64,000 bases of DNA from Clostridia bacterium (GCA_017549365.1 JAFYUZ010000007.1:1-64000), one strand, 5' to 3'; positions 28,600 through 38,027 are shown, counted from the first letter of the stretch. Notes: generated from the letters alone by a model not told the origin. A program made the numbers and translations.

Positions 28600-30816
28600 A
28601 TGGATTACTACGCCGAACTATATGAATATTTGTGTTCAATAAGCAGCCAATACAATTTTGAAAAAATAAAAAAGGCGTTTGATTACGCCAACGAAATGCA
28701 CGAAGGTCAGTTCAGAAAATCGGGCGAGCCTTATATTTCCCATCCTGTTGCCGTGGCAAAGATCGTGGCGCAGATGGAGCTTGATACCGATTCGGTTTGT
28801 GCCGCCCTTCTGCACGATACCCTCGAGGATTGCACCGACAAAACAGACAGCCCCACCATCAAAAAGATGTTTGGCGACGAGGTGTGCGAGCTTGTGCAGG
28901 GGCTTACAAAGCTTGTTGACATATATTTTGAAGACAGGGAAGAGGAAAGCGTCGAAAACCTTCGAAAGATGTTTCTTGCCATGTCCAAGGACATCCGAGT
29001 TATCTTTATAAAGCTTGCCGACCGACTTCACAATATGCGCACCCTTTCCGCACAGCCCAGCGAAAAACAGCGCTCCATCGCGCTTGAAACAATGCACGTT
29101 TATGCCCCCCTTGCACATCGACTCGGTATCCAGAAGATCAAGGGTGAGCTTGAAAATCTTTCTCTTCGCTATCTTGACCCCATCGGATACGATGAAGTGA
29201 AAAACGACATCGATCACAGATACGGCGAAAACCGCGATTTTCTTGAAAATGCGCAAAATCAGATAGCCGAAAAACTGAATGATGAAAAGATCCCTTATTC
29301 AATGAACGGCAGAGTAAAGTCGATTTTCAGCATTTATAAAAAAATGTATAATCAGGGCAAAAGCTTTGATGAAATATACGACTTTTACGCCATCCGTATC
29401 ATCGTTGATACAGAACTTGAATGTTACACGGTTCTCGGACTTATACACGAGATGTTCAACCTTATTCCCGGCAGATTCAAGGATTATATCTCCACCCCGA
29501 AACCCAATCTTTATCGTTCTTTGCACACAACTGTTATCGGTCGTCACGGTATACCCTTTGAGGTTCAGATCCGAACCTGGGAAATGCACACCGTCGCCGA
29601 ATACGGTGTTGCCGCCCATTGGAAATATAAAACAGGCGAGCAGGACAAGGAGAATATTGCCGAAAAGCTCAAGTGGATCAGAACTCTCGTCGAAACCGAG
29701 CGCGGAGACGCAGACAACGATGAATTTTTAAAGCCTCTGAAGATCGACGTTTTCGAAGACGAGATCTTTGTGTTCACCCCCAAGGGCGACGTAATCAGTC
29801 TGCAGAGCGGCGCCACCACCATCGACTTTGCCTTTGCCATTCACACCGAGGTCGGCAACCGCATGACGGGTGCCAAGGTAAACGGCATGATCGTGCCTAT
29901 CGACACGGTGCTTCAAACAGGACAGATCGTTGAGGTCATAACATCGTCGTCCCCAAAAGGTCCCAGCAAGGATTGGCTGAAAATAGTCCGCACCAGCGAA
30001 GCAAAAAATAAGATCCGCCAGTGGTACAAGCGTGAAAAACGCGCCGAAAACATCGTCGAAGGTAAGGCGATGATCGAGCGCGAACTCAAATCCTTTGGCA
30101 AGAGCTACACCGACGCCCAGCGCGACGAGATAGTTTCAAATATTTCAAGCCGTATCGGCATGACCACCGTAGACGATTTTTACAACAGTCTTGGCTATGG
30201 CGGAATGTCGATTTCAAGAGTTCTTCCAAGACTTCGCGACGAATTTACAAGAATCGTTTCGCCCATTGTCGAAGAAAAGCAGGCTGAGCTTCCCGCAAAC
30301 TTCACCGCCGATATCGTAAAAAAGCCTTCGGGCAAAGCAAACCAAAGCGTTATTGTTGATGGTGTTGATAACCTTCAGATCCGATTTGCAAAATGTTGCA
30401 ATCCTCTGCCGGGTGATAATATCGTGGGCTTTGTTACAAGAGGCTTTGGAGTTTCTGTGCACAAGTGCGATTGTCCAAATGCTGTGGCGGGCACAAAGAG
30501 TGAGGCGGAAAAAGAAAGATGGATACCTGTTCGTTGGTCGGAATACTCTATTGCAAAGAGCAACAGCGAATCGGGATTTGAAACGATTCTTCAGATATAC
30601 GCCGACAATTCTCTCACTGTCATTGCCGAACTTTCAAATCTTCTCAACGATATGAAGGTGCAGGTAAACGCGCTTAACACAAGAGTTATTCAGGGCAAAA
30701 AACAGCAGCTTATCACAGTAAATATAACCTGTAAAAACACCACTCACGTTTCTTCGATTCTTCAGCGCATCAGAAAGCTTAAGGACGTTGACGACGTGAC
30801 CCGCGGTTTTTCATAA
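28600..30816 (+). CDS. relA: (p)ppGpp synthetase/hydrolase RelA/SpoT homologue
   Basis: Bifunctional long RSH of 738 residues. The HD hydrolase domain has ALLHDTLEDC (about 68-77) and RLHNMRT; the synthetase domain has DFYAIRIIVDT and YRSLHTTV; TGS begins at about residue 382 (EDEIFVFTPKGDV); a KCCNPLPGD zinc-finger region (about 598) and a C-terminal ACT domain follow. It controls the stringent response. The neighbour dtd follows 16 nt later, as in many Firmicutes. Confidence 0.96.
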   Translation: MDYYAELYEYLCSISSQYNFEKIKKAFDYANEMHEGQFRKSGEPYISHPVAVAKIVAQMELDTDSVCAALLHDTLEDCTDKTDSPTIKKMFGDEVCELVQGLTKLVDIYFEDREEESVENLRKMFLAMSKDIRVIFIKLADRLHNMRTLSAQPSEKQRSIALETMHVYAPLAHRLGIQKIKGELENLSLRYLDPIGYDEVKNDIDHRYGENRDFLENAQNQIAEKLNDEKIPYSMNGRVKSIFSIYKKMYNQGKSFDEIYDFYAIRIIVDTELECYTVLGLIHEMFNLIPGRFKDYISTPKPNLYRSLHTTVIGRHGIPFEVQIRTWEMHTVAEYGVAAHWKYKTGEQDKENIAEKLKWIRTLVETERGDADNDEFLKPLKIDVFEDEIFVFTPKGDVISLQSGATTIDFAFAIHTEVGNRMTGAKVNGMIVPIDTVLQTGQIVEVITSSSPKGPSKDWLKIVRTSEAKNKIRQWYKREKRAENIVEGKAMIERELKSFGKSYTDAQRDEIVSNISSRIGMTTVDDFYNSLGYGGMSISRVLPRLRDEFTRIVSPIVEEKQAELPANFTADIVKKPSGKANQSVIVDGVDNLQIRFAKCCNPLPGDNIVGFVTRGFGVSVHKCDCPNAVAGTKSEAEKERWIPVRWSEYSIAKSNSESGFETILQIYADNSLTVIAELSNLLNDMKVQVNALNTRVIQGKKQQLITVNITCKNTTHVSSILQRIRKLKDVDDVTRGFS

Positions 30817-30832
30817 TTAACGGAGACAAAAA

Positions 30833-31303
30833 ATGAAAGCAGTTATTCAAAGAGTTACAAGTGCAAAGGTTGAAGTAGAGGGGCAGATAACCGGACAGAT
30901 CGGAAACGGTTTTCTCATTCTTCTCGGAGTGTGCGAAAACGACACCGAAAAAGAATGTAAGCTTCTTTCGGACAAAATCGCCAAAATGCGCATTTTCTGC
31001 GACGAAAATGACAAGATGAACCTTTCTCTTCTCGATTTCAAAGATTCCGACGAGCTGTATTCAGTGCTTGTCGTTTCGCAGTTCACCCTCTGCGCCAACG
31101 TTCGCCACGGCAACCGCCCCGATTTTTTCGGTGCGGCAAAACCTGACAAGGCAGTGCCCCTTTACGAACGGTTTATGAAAAATCTGTCCTGCGACCACGG
31201 TCTTCGCGTCGAGCACGGAATTTTCGGCGCAGATATGAAGGTAAGCCTTCTCAACGACGGACCGGTTACCATAATCGTAGATACAGACGATCTGAAAAAA
31301 TGA
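30833..31303 (+). CDS. dtd: D-aminoacyl-tRNA deacylase
   Basis: DTD of 156 residues, which hydrolyses D-amino acids mischarged on tRNA. The catalytic motifs SQFTLCAN (about 82-89) and LLNDGPVTI (about 139-147, NxGPVT motif) are intact. RBS GGAG precedes the ATG; the stop overlaps the hemZ start by 4 nt (ATGA). The relA-dtd-hemZ order is common in Clostridia. Confidence 0.95.
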   Translation: MKAVIQRVTSAKVEVEGQITGQIGNGFLILLGVCENDTEKECKLLSDKIAKMRIFCDENDKMNLSLLDFKDSDELYSVLVVSQFTLCANVRHGNRPDFFGAAKPDKAVPLYERFMKNLSCDHGLRVEHGIFGADMKVSLLNDGPVTIIVDTDDLKK

Positions 31304-32772
31304 AGATCGAGCTTGCTTGCGATGACGGCGCCTTTGCTGTCAATTATATCCAGTCTTTGGTGCTTCTCTTTAAGCCGTGTGAAAAATTCGGCGAAGGGGA
31401 GAATGACAGCCGTCTTGTTTTTGTTGTAAAAAGGGAAGGGGAAAGCTTTTTCGGACGCGCTCTTCTTGAAACAGACGGAAAGGTTTGCGAAAAGAGTATG
31501 TCATGCCCCATATCTTTTTATGAGGCATCAAAAAATCCTGCAAAGTGCTTTGCGGGAAAACTCTTTCTTTCACTTTTTTCGGAGGTTTTCGGATATAAGC
31601 CTCCCTGGGGCATGCTTACGGGTGTTCGGCCTGCACGTTTTGCTCTCGATTACCTTCTTTCGGGATATTCCGCCGAAAAAACAAAGCAGATTTTTGTTGA
31701 AATGTATCATACCGATCCCGAAAAGGCAGATCTCGCAATACGCGTTGCACTTTGCGAAATGAAAGTGCTGAAGCAAGAAAGAGAGCGTCAGTTCAGCCTT
31801 TACGTCGGAATACCCTTTTGTCCGTCAAGGTGCAGATATTGCTCTTTTGTTTCTTATGCTACACCAAAGCTTCTTTCGCTTTTGCCCGAATATCTTGAAA
31901 TGCTTAAGTTTGAAGTGCAGATGCTTTGCGAAACCGCCAAAGAGGCAGGGCTTGATCTCAAAAGCGTTTATGTCGGCGGCGGAACCCCCTCGGTGCTTTC
32001 GTCCGAACAGATGGCAAATTTTGTGCCTGCGATCCGCTCTTTCATCGGCGATAAAAATGTAGAGTTCACTTACGAGTCGGGAAGACCCGACACCGTGACG
32101 AAAGATAAACTTTCGATCCTTGCGGATTGCGGAGTAAACCGCCTTAGCATCAACACCCAGACCACAAATGATACCATTCTTCAAAGCGTTGGCAGGTGCC
32201 ACACTTTTGAAGATTACAAAAAGGCGTTTTTTCTTGCAAAAAACATGGACTTTGCAATAAACACCGACCTTATCGCAGGTCTTCCGGGAGAGTCTGTCGA
32301 AAGCTTTTGCAAAAGTATCGACGACGTTCTTTTTATTTCTCCCGACAATATAACGGTACATTCCTTTTCGCTCAAAAAGTCGTCCGAATATACCGTATGC
32401 GGTCAAACCTTTGACAACAGCGATCGAAGCATTGACAAAATGCTTTCGTATTCCTCGGCGAGTATGAAAGAAAATGGTTATTTTCCTTATTATATGTACC
32501 GCCAAAAGAATACCGACGGAAATTTTGAAAACGTCGGTTATACAAACAGCGAAAACTCCATCGCGTGCTACAACATTTACATGATGGAAGGTTTTCATTC
32601 GGTGCTTGCCGCAGGCGCGGGAGCGTCCACAAAGCTTGTGTCCCGCAATCTTTCAACCACAGGCAAAATCTACAATCCCAAATATCCTTATGAATATTTG
32701 CGGGCAAAAGACGATATTCTTAAGAATAAAGAACAAATTCTTCTCTTTTATAAAGAGAAATACGAAAAATAA
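31300..32772 (+). CDS. hemZ: Coproporphyrinogen dehydrogenase-like radical SAM protein HemZ
   Basis: Radical SAM protein of 490 residues with a long N-terminal part. The cluster motif is GIPFCPSRCRYCSF (about 169-182), preceded by PPWGMLTGVRPAR, which is typical of HemZ; VGGGTPS follows. Assigned by family to oxygen-independent coproporphyrinogen oxidation, though the activity in anaerobes is not settled. It is distinct from hemW at 20172-21335. Confidence 0.9.
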   Translation: MKIELACDDGAFAVNYIQSLVLLFKPCEKFGEGENDSRLVFVVKREGESFFGRALLETDGKVCEKSMSCPISFYEASKNPAKCFAGKLFLSLFSEVFGYKPPWGMLTGVRPARFALDYLLSGYSAEKTKQIFVEMYHTDPEKADLAIRVALCEMKVLKQERERQFSLYVGIPFCPSRCRYCSFVSYATPKLLSLLPEYLEMLKFEVQMLCETAKEAGLDLKSVYVGGGTPSVLSSEQMANFVPAIRSFIGDKNVEFTYESGRPDTVTKDKLSILADCGVNRLSINTQTTNDTILQSVGRCHTFEDYKKAFFLAKNMDFAINTDLIAGLPGESVESFCKSIDDVLFISPDNITVHSFSLKKSSEYTVCGQTFDNSDRSIDKMLSYSSASMKENGYFPYYMYRQKNTDGNFENVGYTNSENSIACYNIYMMEGFHSVLAAGAGASTKLVSRNLSTTGKIYNPKYPYEYLRAKDDILKNKEQILLFYKEKYEK

Positions 32773-32787
32773 AGTAGGTGTATTTTT

Positions 32788-34437
32788 TTGGCAATCAAGA
32801 CCAATTCTTCGGGTAAAAAGGGTCAGACCTTCATGTTTGGCGCGGTTATTCTGATGATATCCAACATACTCGTCAAACTTATCGGCGCAGTATTTAAGAT
32901 CCCTCTCCAACATCTTATCGGCGACAATGGTATGGCCTATTTTCAGGCGGCGTACGATATATACGTTACCTTTTATATGATCTCGACTGCGGGTATTCCC
33001 GTGGCAATATCGAGAATGATCGCAACAAGCAATTCAAAAGGCAACCACAAAGAGGTCGACAGAATTTTTAAAATAGCCTATTGGGTTTTCTTTGTTGTCG
33101 GAGCGATCGGCACTGTTGCAATGATCGTTTTTGCAAAGCAGTTTGCAAACGCAACCGTAAAGGGTGCGGAATACGCCATGATCGCAATAGCACCAACCCT
33201 CTTTTTCATCTGCCTGTCTTCTGCCTACCGCGGATATTTTCAGGGGTTGCAGAACATGGTGCCCACTGCCGTTTCTCAGGTTATCGAATCTGCGGGTAAG
33301 CTTGGTGTTGGCCTTGTTGTGGGATGGTATTTCCTCAGCCGCGGATATTCAATGCCCATTGTTGCGGCGTTTACCATACTCGGCGTTACAATAGGTGTTG
33401 TGGCGGCAACCGTTTACATTGCCGTGTTCAAAAAAATGTTTGCCTCTGCCCGCGAGGAGGCACAAGACCCCAATCTTGAGGTCAGAAGCACAAAGAGCCT
33501 GCTTTACGAGCTGGTTATCATCTCAATACCCATCTCACTTGCCTCGTCGATTATGGGCCTTACAAACACTGTAGACGCGGTGCTTGTTACAAACAGACTT
33601 TCGGATGCCGGATACGCCTACGAGGTGGCAAAAAATTGCTATGGCGCATACGCTATGCCCAAAACGCTTTTCAATATGCCCACCACTCTTATATATCCCT
33701 TTGCCATCAGCGCTCTTCCTGCCATTTCAAAGTATTTCGGCTCGGGAGAAAAGGATAAGGCAGAAAAACTTATGGAATCGACTTTCCGTATGGCATCTAT
33801 CGTCGCTCTTCCTTGTGCTCTCGGTATGTCTGCTATGGCAAAACCGATACTCGGACTGCTCTTTTCCGAAAACATGATAACCGACACTGCCACAAATATC
33901 GATATTGCAGGTCCCTGCCTTATGGTGCTCGGTATTTCGGTATTCTTCCTCGGAATGATTTCTGTTACAAACTCGGTGCTTCAGGCATACGGTTTTCACA
34001 ATCTCACCATCGTATCGACGGTGGGCGGAATAATCGCAAAGATCATCGTTTCGTATATCCTTCTTGGTATAAAATCGGTCGGTCTTTCGGGTGCTGCCAT
34101 CGGCACTGCCGCGTGCTATCTTACCATAATGGTACTTAATATGATCTTTATTGCAGTAAAGGTCGGATATTTTCCCAGCATAACACGCACCTTCCTCAAA
34201 CCTTTTGTTTCTGCGCTTGTGTGCGCCTGTCCCTGCGTTTTTGCATATAACCTTCTTACAGACAAGGGATTACTTGGCGCAAAGCTTGCAACTCTTGTGT
34301 CCATCTGTATTGCAGGCGGCGTATATCTTGTTATGCTGCTTCTTCTTCGCGGCCTTTCGGAGGAGGATATAAAGATGCTTCCCAAGTCGCAGAAGATAAT
34401 CAAAATTTTAAGAAAGGCAAAGCTTTTGGGCGATTAA
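32788..34437 (+). CDS. SpoVB/YabM-type polysaccharide flippase (MOP superfamily)
   Basis: Integral membrane protein of 549 residues with about 14 hydrophobic helices. LIGDNGMAYFQAAYDIYVTFYMIS and GIPVAISRMIA near the N-terminus and SSAYRGYFQG are typical of SpoVB/MurJ-like flippases, which move lipid-linked sugars. In Bacillus its counterpart yabM stands just before mazG, yabO, yabP, yabQ and divIC, as here. A TTG start at 32788 has AGGTG about 8 nt upstream. The exact substrate is unknown. Confidence 0.88.
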   Translation: MAIKTNSSGKKGQTFMFGAVILMISNILVKLIGAVFKIPLQHLIGDNGMAYFQAAYDIYVTFYMISTAGIPVAISRMIATSNSKGNHKEVDRIFKIAYWVFFVVGAIGTVAMIVFAKQFANATVKGAEYAMIAIAPTLFFICLSSAYRGYFQGLQNMVPTAVSQVIESAGKLGVGLVVGWYFLSRGYSMPIVAAFTILGVTIGVVAATVYIAVFKKMFASAREEAQDPNLEVRSTKSLLYELVIISIPISLASSIMGLTNTVDAVLVTNRLSDAGYAYEVAKNCYGAYAMPKTLFNMPTTLIYPFAISALPAISKYFGSGEKDKAEKLMESTFRMASIVALPCALGMSAMAKPILGLLFSENMITDTATNIDIAGPCLMVLGISVFFLGMISVTNSVLQAYGFHNLTIVSTVGGIIAKIIVSYILLGIKSVGLSGAAIGTAACYLTIMVLNMIFIAVKVGYFPSITRTFLKPFVSALVCACPCVFAYNLLTDKGLLGAKLATLVSICIAGGVYLVMLLLLRGLSEEDIKMLPKSQKIIKILRKAKLLGD

Positions 34438-34445
34438 AAGAATAA

Positions 34446-35243
34446 ATGGACGTTAAAACATTGCTTCAAAAAGAAAATTATAAATTCGACGATCTTTGTG
34501 CCATAATGGAGATCTTGCGCTCGGAAAACGGATGCCCGTGGGACAGGGAACAGGATCACAAGAGCATCAGAAACAACCTTCTCGAGGAAACCTATGAGGC
34601 GGTTGAAGGGATCGACAATGGCGACAGCGAGATACTTAAGGAAGAGCTGGGAGACGTGCTTTTGCAGGTGGTTTTCCATGCCCGCATCGCGCAGGAGGAA
34701 AACGATTTTGATATCGATGACGTTGCCGACGGTGTGTGCAAAAAGCTTATTCTTCGCCATCCTCACATCTTTGCCGACGTCAAAGCCGATACCTCGGAGC
34801 AGGTGTTGAAAAACTGGGACGAGATCAAAAAGACCGAAAAGCATCAAAAATCCGCCACAGACACCCTTTGCTCGGTCTCAAGCGCCATGCCGTCGCTAAT
34901 GCGCGCGGGCAAGGTCCAGGCAAAGGCGGCAAAGGTCGGATTTACCTTTGCAAACACGAGTGATGCTATGATTAAGGCTGACGAGGAGTACAAAGAGCTC
35001 TCGGACGCCTTGAACAGCGGAGATCTTTCGAAAATCGAAGAAGAATTCGGCGATCTTTTGTTTGCCGTTGCCAACGCGGCGCGCCTTTGCGGTGTCAATG
35101 CAGAAGAGGCTCTTTTCAGAACAAATGAAAAATTCATTGAACGATTCGGTGCCATGGAAAAGATTGCAAAACAAGAGGGCAGCGAGCTTTGTGAATTAAG
35201 TGTAAATAAATTGCAAGAATATTGGAATAAAGCAAAAAAATAA
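34446..35243 (+). CDS. mazG: Nucleoside triphosphate pyrophosphohydrolase MazG
   Basis: MazG of 265 residues with two MazG modules: CPWDREQDHKSIRNNLLEE with GDVLLQVVFHARIA (about 25-80), and a second one with FGDLLFAVANAARL near 200. It hydrolyses non-canonical NTPs. The Bacillus counterpart YabN carries an extra N-terminal methylase domain that is missing here. It is 8 nt after the flippase gene; no strong terminator is visible before hup. Confidence 0.93.
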   Translation: MDVKTLLQKENYKFDDLCAIMEILRSENGCPWDREQDHKSIRNNLLEETYEAVEGIDNGDSEILKEELGDVLLQVVFHARIAQEENDFDIDDVADGVCKKLILRHPHIFADVKADTSEQVLKNWDEIKKTEKHQKSATDTLCSVSSAMPSLMRAGKVQAKAAKVGFTFANTSDAMIKADEEYKELSDALNSGDLSKIEEEFGDLLFAVANAARLCGVNAEEALFRTNEKFIERFGAMEKIAKQEGSELCELSVNKLQEYWNKAKK

Positions 35244-35296
35244 TAAAATCTTCGAGTTTTTTTAGTTAAAAAAGACAGAATTTTCCCGATTTATTG

Positions 35297-35325
35297 TTGC
35301 AATTTTGGCTTTTTTTGTTTATAAT
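35297..35325 (+). promoter_or_regulatory. Promoter of the HU gene
   Basis: TTGCAA at 35297-35302, 17 nt, TATAAT at 35320-35325, about 40 nt before the start codon, in an A/T-rich context that could act as an UP element. Confidence 0.75.
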
Positions 35326-35365
35326 ATAAACATATCCAAATTAAATAACAAGGAGATATAAACCT

Positions 35366-35647
35366 ATGAACAAGACAGAAATGATTGCAAAAGTTGCAAA
35401 AGACGCAGGTCTTACAAAGGACCAGGCTTCCAAGGCTGTTAACGCAGTTCTCGACTCCATGACAGACGCTCTCGCAGCAGGCGAAAAGGTTCAGATCATC
35501 GGCTTCGGTACATTCAGCGTTAAGGCTTGTGCTGAAAAGGTAGCAAGAATTCCCAAGACCGGCGAAAAGAAGGTCGTTCCCGCTACAAAGCGCCCCAAGT
35601 TCACAGCGGGTCAGGCTCTTAAGGACGCAGTTGCAAACGCAAAGTAA
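35366..35647 (+). CDS. hup: HU-family DNA-binding protein
   Basis: Nucleoid protein of 93 residues. The N-terminus MNKTEMIAKVAKDAGLTKDQ, IIGFGTFSVK and the Arg/Pro arm RIPKTGEKKVVPATKRPKF are the HU pattern, here with lysines replacing some arginines. It bends and compacts DNA. Its own promoter and a strong terminator make it a single-gene unit inserted between mazG and yabO, an arrangement often seen in Clostridia. Codon use suggests high expression. Confidence 0.96.
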   Translation: MNKTEMIAKVAKDAGLTKDQASKAVNAVLDSMTDALAAGEKVQIIGFGTFSVKACAEKVARIPKTGEKKVVPATKRPKFTAGQALKDAVANAK

Positions 35648-35658
35648 TTGCAAAAGAC

Positions 35659-35698
35659 AATGTGCCATATGCCCCGTGCATATGGCACATTTTTTCTT
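35659..35698 (+). terminator. Intrinsic terminator after the HU gene
   Basis: A 14-bp stem with arms AATGTGCCATATGC (35659-35672) and GCATATGGCACATT (35678-35691), 5-nt loop, and a T run. Confidence 0.92.
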
Positions 35699-35739
35699 GC
35701 TTCTGAATTTGGATATAAAACACAAAAAGGATTTGTATT

Positions 35740-35982
35740 ATGAGACTTGATAAATATCTTAAAGTGTCGCGCATAATCAAGCGACGCACGGTTGCAAACG
35801 ATGCTTGCGACAATGCTCTTGTAACGGTTAACGACCGTCCCGCAAAGGCATCGTATGACGTAAAGGTGGGGGACATCCTCTCGATCACCTTTGGTGAGCG
35901 CACGGTGAAGGTGAGAGTTCTTGAGGTAAACGAGCACGCGCTTAAAAAGGACGCCGCCCTTATGTATGAGGCGATAGAATAA
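35740..35982 (+). CDS. yabO: S4-domain RNA-binding protein (YabO/Hsp15-like)
   Basis: S4-domain protein of 80 residues: MRLDKYLKVSRIIKRRTVAN then NDRPAKASYDVKVGD, the canonical S4 fold. Its Bacillus counterpart (RlbP/YabO) is related to Hsp15, which binds the 50S subunit with attached peptidyl-tRNA in quality control. A weak AAGGA precedes the ATG. It begins the yabO-yabP-yabQ-divIC string. Confidence 0.9.
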   Translation: MRLDKYLKVSRIIKRRTVANDACDNALVTVNDRPAKASYDVKVGDILSITFGERTVKVRVLEVNEHALKKDAALMYEAIE

Positions 35983-36032
35983 GGCATATATTTTTCTTTT
36001 TTGCATATACATTTTCCGAAAGGAGAATGTTT

Positions 36033-36329
36033 ATGGATGAAACAAGAAGAACTGCAAAATCCCACTGTATATCCTTGAAAGAACGAAAGAACATGACCCT
36101 TACAGGTGTCAGCGAGATAATAAGCTTTGATGAGTCGTGCGTGTCGCTTGACGTTTCGGATCACCTGCTGAATATCTATGGCAGCTGCTTGCACATCGAT
36201 TCGTTCAGCAATGACAGCGGAGACGTTGCCGTTTCGGGCATTATTGACTCAATCGTATATTCGGGCAAGACACAGGCATCTTACCGAAAGGGCATTTTAA
36301 AAAGGCTTTTTTCGTATGACGAGCAGTGA
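36033..36329 (+). CDS. yabP: Sporulation protein YabP
   Basis: YabP of 98 residues, in the same family as YqfC: LKERKNMTLTGVSEIISFDE and the beta-rich core ending LKRLF. In Bacillus it is made in the mother cell and needed for coat/cortex formation. The ATG at 36033 has AAAGGAG 7 nt ahead; the ATG at 36027 is too close to it. It overlaps yabQ by 14 nt. Confidence 0.87.
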   Translation: MDETRRTAKSHCISLKERKNMTLTGVSEIISFDESCVSLDVSDHLLNIYGSCLHIDSFSNDSGDVAVSGIIDSIVYSGKTQASYRKGILKRLFSYDEQ

Positions 36330-36915
36330 TATTTTCAAAAATACCGTTTTCGATCATCCCGAGCCTTTCTCTATGCTTGTCTGTTCTTTGGTGGCGGGGC
36401 TGATTTTGCGTATGCTTGTTGACGTATTTTCCGTAACCGAAAAATACCTTGGCAAAAACATGATTTTGTGCTTTTTTGCGGACTTTTTTTCGGTTGTCGG
36501 GGCGTATCTTTTTTTATTCGTCAGCGCATACAATTTCAACAACGGCATTATCCGATGGTATTGTATAGCAATATGCATTGCGGGATATTGCATTTTCAGA
36601 AAGTTTATTTCAAGACCATTTGTCAAATGTATTATGTATGTCGCAGACATCTGCGGCAAGCTTTTTTCGTTTGTAACAAAGCTTTTGTTTTTGCCTGCAA
36701 AAAAGTTGTATCGACTTTTGATTGTCGTTTACAGAAGAATGTTAAGCCTTGCGCGTTCCTTATCAAGAAATCGTGCATATAAACGTGAAAAAAACAAGGT
36801 GTCGGCATCTGCCGAACGGGGCTTTTTTCTTGCTCCGCATCTGAAAGAGGAAAAAGAATGGAACCGAACAAAAACACAAAAACGGGTGAAAAGATTGGAA
36901 AACCGGCGGCCATAG
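36316..36915 (+). CDS. yabQ: Spore cortex biosynthesis protein YabQ
   Basis: Membrane protein of 199 residues: about four hydrophobic helices in the first 110 residues (LVCSLVAGLILRMLVDVF, LCFFADFFSVVGAYLFLFV), then a basic C-terminal tail. Homologues are required for cortex formation in Bacillus. It overlaps yabP by 14 nt at the start and divIC by 58 nt at the end, so the three genes are tightly coupled. Confidence 0.85.
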   Translation: MTSSDIFKNTVFDHPEPFSMLVCSLVAGLILRMLVDVFSVTEKYLGKNMILCFFADFFSVVGAYLFLFVSAYNFNNGIIRWYCIAICIAGYCIFRKFISRPFVKCIMYVADICGKLFSFVTKLLFLPAKKLYRLLIVVYRRMLSLARSLSRNRAYKREKNKVSASAERGFFLAPHLKEEKEWNRTKTQKRVKRLENRRP

Positions 36916-37169
36916 CAATACTTGTAATTCTTGTTTTTCTGCTGATTGCCTGCATCAGACTTCAAATGGAGCTCAATGATCTGCGCGAAAAGTACAAAGA
37001 TCTCGACAGTCAGCGAAACGAGTTGAGACTTGATGTGGAAGAGCTTGAATATCTGCGCGATCTGCAGGAAAACGATCCCGAAGCTTTCAATGAATATATG
37101 GCAAAACTGCTTGGATATTACGACCCGTCGTCCACTGTGTACTCCAACGGCACCGTGGTTGAAAAGTGA
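36858..37169 (+). CDS. divIC: Septum formation initiator DivIC/FtsB-like
   Basis: Small bitopic protein of 103 residues: N-terminal cytosolic tail, one helix at about 15-34 (AIAILVILVFLLIACIRL), a coiled coil at about 35-70 (LNDLREKYKDLDSQRNELRLDVEEL-like heptads, seen in pieces), and a short acidic end. It acts with FtsL and DivIB/FtsQ in the divisome. SD GAGG lies inside the yabQ frame. Confidence 0.88.
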   Translation: MEPNKNTKTGEKIGKPAAIAILVILVFLLIACIRLQMELNDLREKYKDLDSQRNELRLDVEELEYLRDLQENDPEAFNEYMAKLLGYYDPSSTVYSNGTVVEK

Positions 37170-37181
37170 GAGGAAAAATAA

Positions 37182-38027
37182 GTGAGACGTATAAACACCA
37201 ATGAAATAAAAGAAAAAGTCTGTCAACTTTTTATTGAGGCAAATTACAAGCTTCCGCAGGACATTTTTGAAAAAATTCAAAATGCCGCCGAGTGCGAAGA
37301 AAAGCCTATTGCAAAGAGTATTCTTTCAAAGCTTGTTGAAAACTGCGACGCCGCCGAAAAAATTAACGTCCCGATATGTCAGGACACAGGTATGGCGGTG
37401 GTTTTTGTCGAGCTTGGTCAAGAAGTTTTTCTCGAAGGCGAAAATTTTGAAGACGCGATAAACGCAGGGGTCAGAGAAGCCTACGACAAAGGATATATGA
37501 GAAAATCCGTGGTAGACGATCCTTTCTTTAACCGCAAAAACACAGATGACAACACACCTGCCATCATTTATACAAAGATCGTCCCGGGGGATAGGGTGAA
37601 GATTACCGCTGCTCCAAAAGGCTTTGGAAGCGAAAATATGAGCGCCGTCAAAATGTTTACTCCGTCTGCAAAGAGGGAAGATATAATCGGATTTGTTGTT
37701 GATACCATGAAAAAAGCCGGCAGCAATCCTTGCCCTCCCGTGGTTATCGGTGTAGGTCTTGGCGGAGATTTTGAATATGCCGCATATCTTGCCAAAAAAG
37801 CTCTTGTCAGAGATACCTCGGTAAAAAATGCACATCCCGAATACGCTTTGCTCGAACAAGATATGCTTTCTGCCGTAAACGAGTTGCCCATAGGCCCCCA
37901 GGGCTTTGGCGGCAAGACCACCTGCCTTGCGGTGAATGTTGAATATTTTCCAACCCATATTGCAGGCTTGCCTTGCGCTGTCAATATCGGATGCCATGTA
38001 ACTCGACATGCATCCTGCGTTATCTGA
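37182..38027 (+). CDS. Fumarate hydratase class I, alpha subunit (TtdA/FumA N-terminal type)
   Basis: Iron-sulfur hydro-lyase subunit of 281 residues. The three expected 4Fe-4S cysteines are present in NVPICQDTGMAVV, SNPCPPVVIGVGLGG and VNIGCHVTRHA. GFGSENMSA is typical of the family. The enzyme converts fumarate and malate, or tartrate in related enzymes. The beta subunit normally follows directly, but the next gene is hpf, and no beta subunit lies in the window. GTG 37182 with GAGAGG overlaps the divIC stop region. Confidence 0.88.
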   Translation: MRRINTNEIKEKVCQLFIEANYKLPQDIFEKIQNAAECEEKPIAKSILSKLVENCDAAEKINVPICQDTGMAVVFVELGQEVFLEGENFEDAINAGVREAYDKGYMRKSVVDDPFFNRKNTDDNTPAIIYTKIVPGDRVKITAAPKGFGSENMSAVKMFTPSAKREDIIGFVVDTMKKAGSNPCPPVVIGVGLGGDFEYAAYLAKKALVRDTSVKNAHPEYALLEQDMLSAVNELPIGPQGFGGKTTCLAVNVEYFPTHIAGLPCAVNIGCHVTRHASCVI

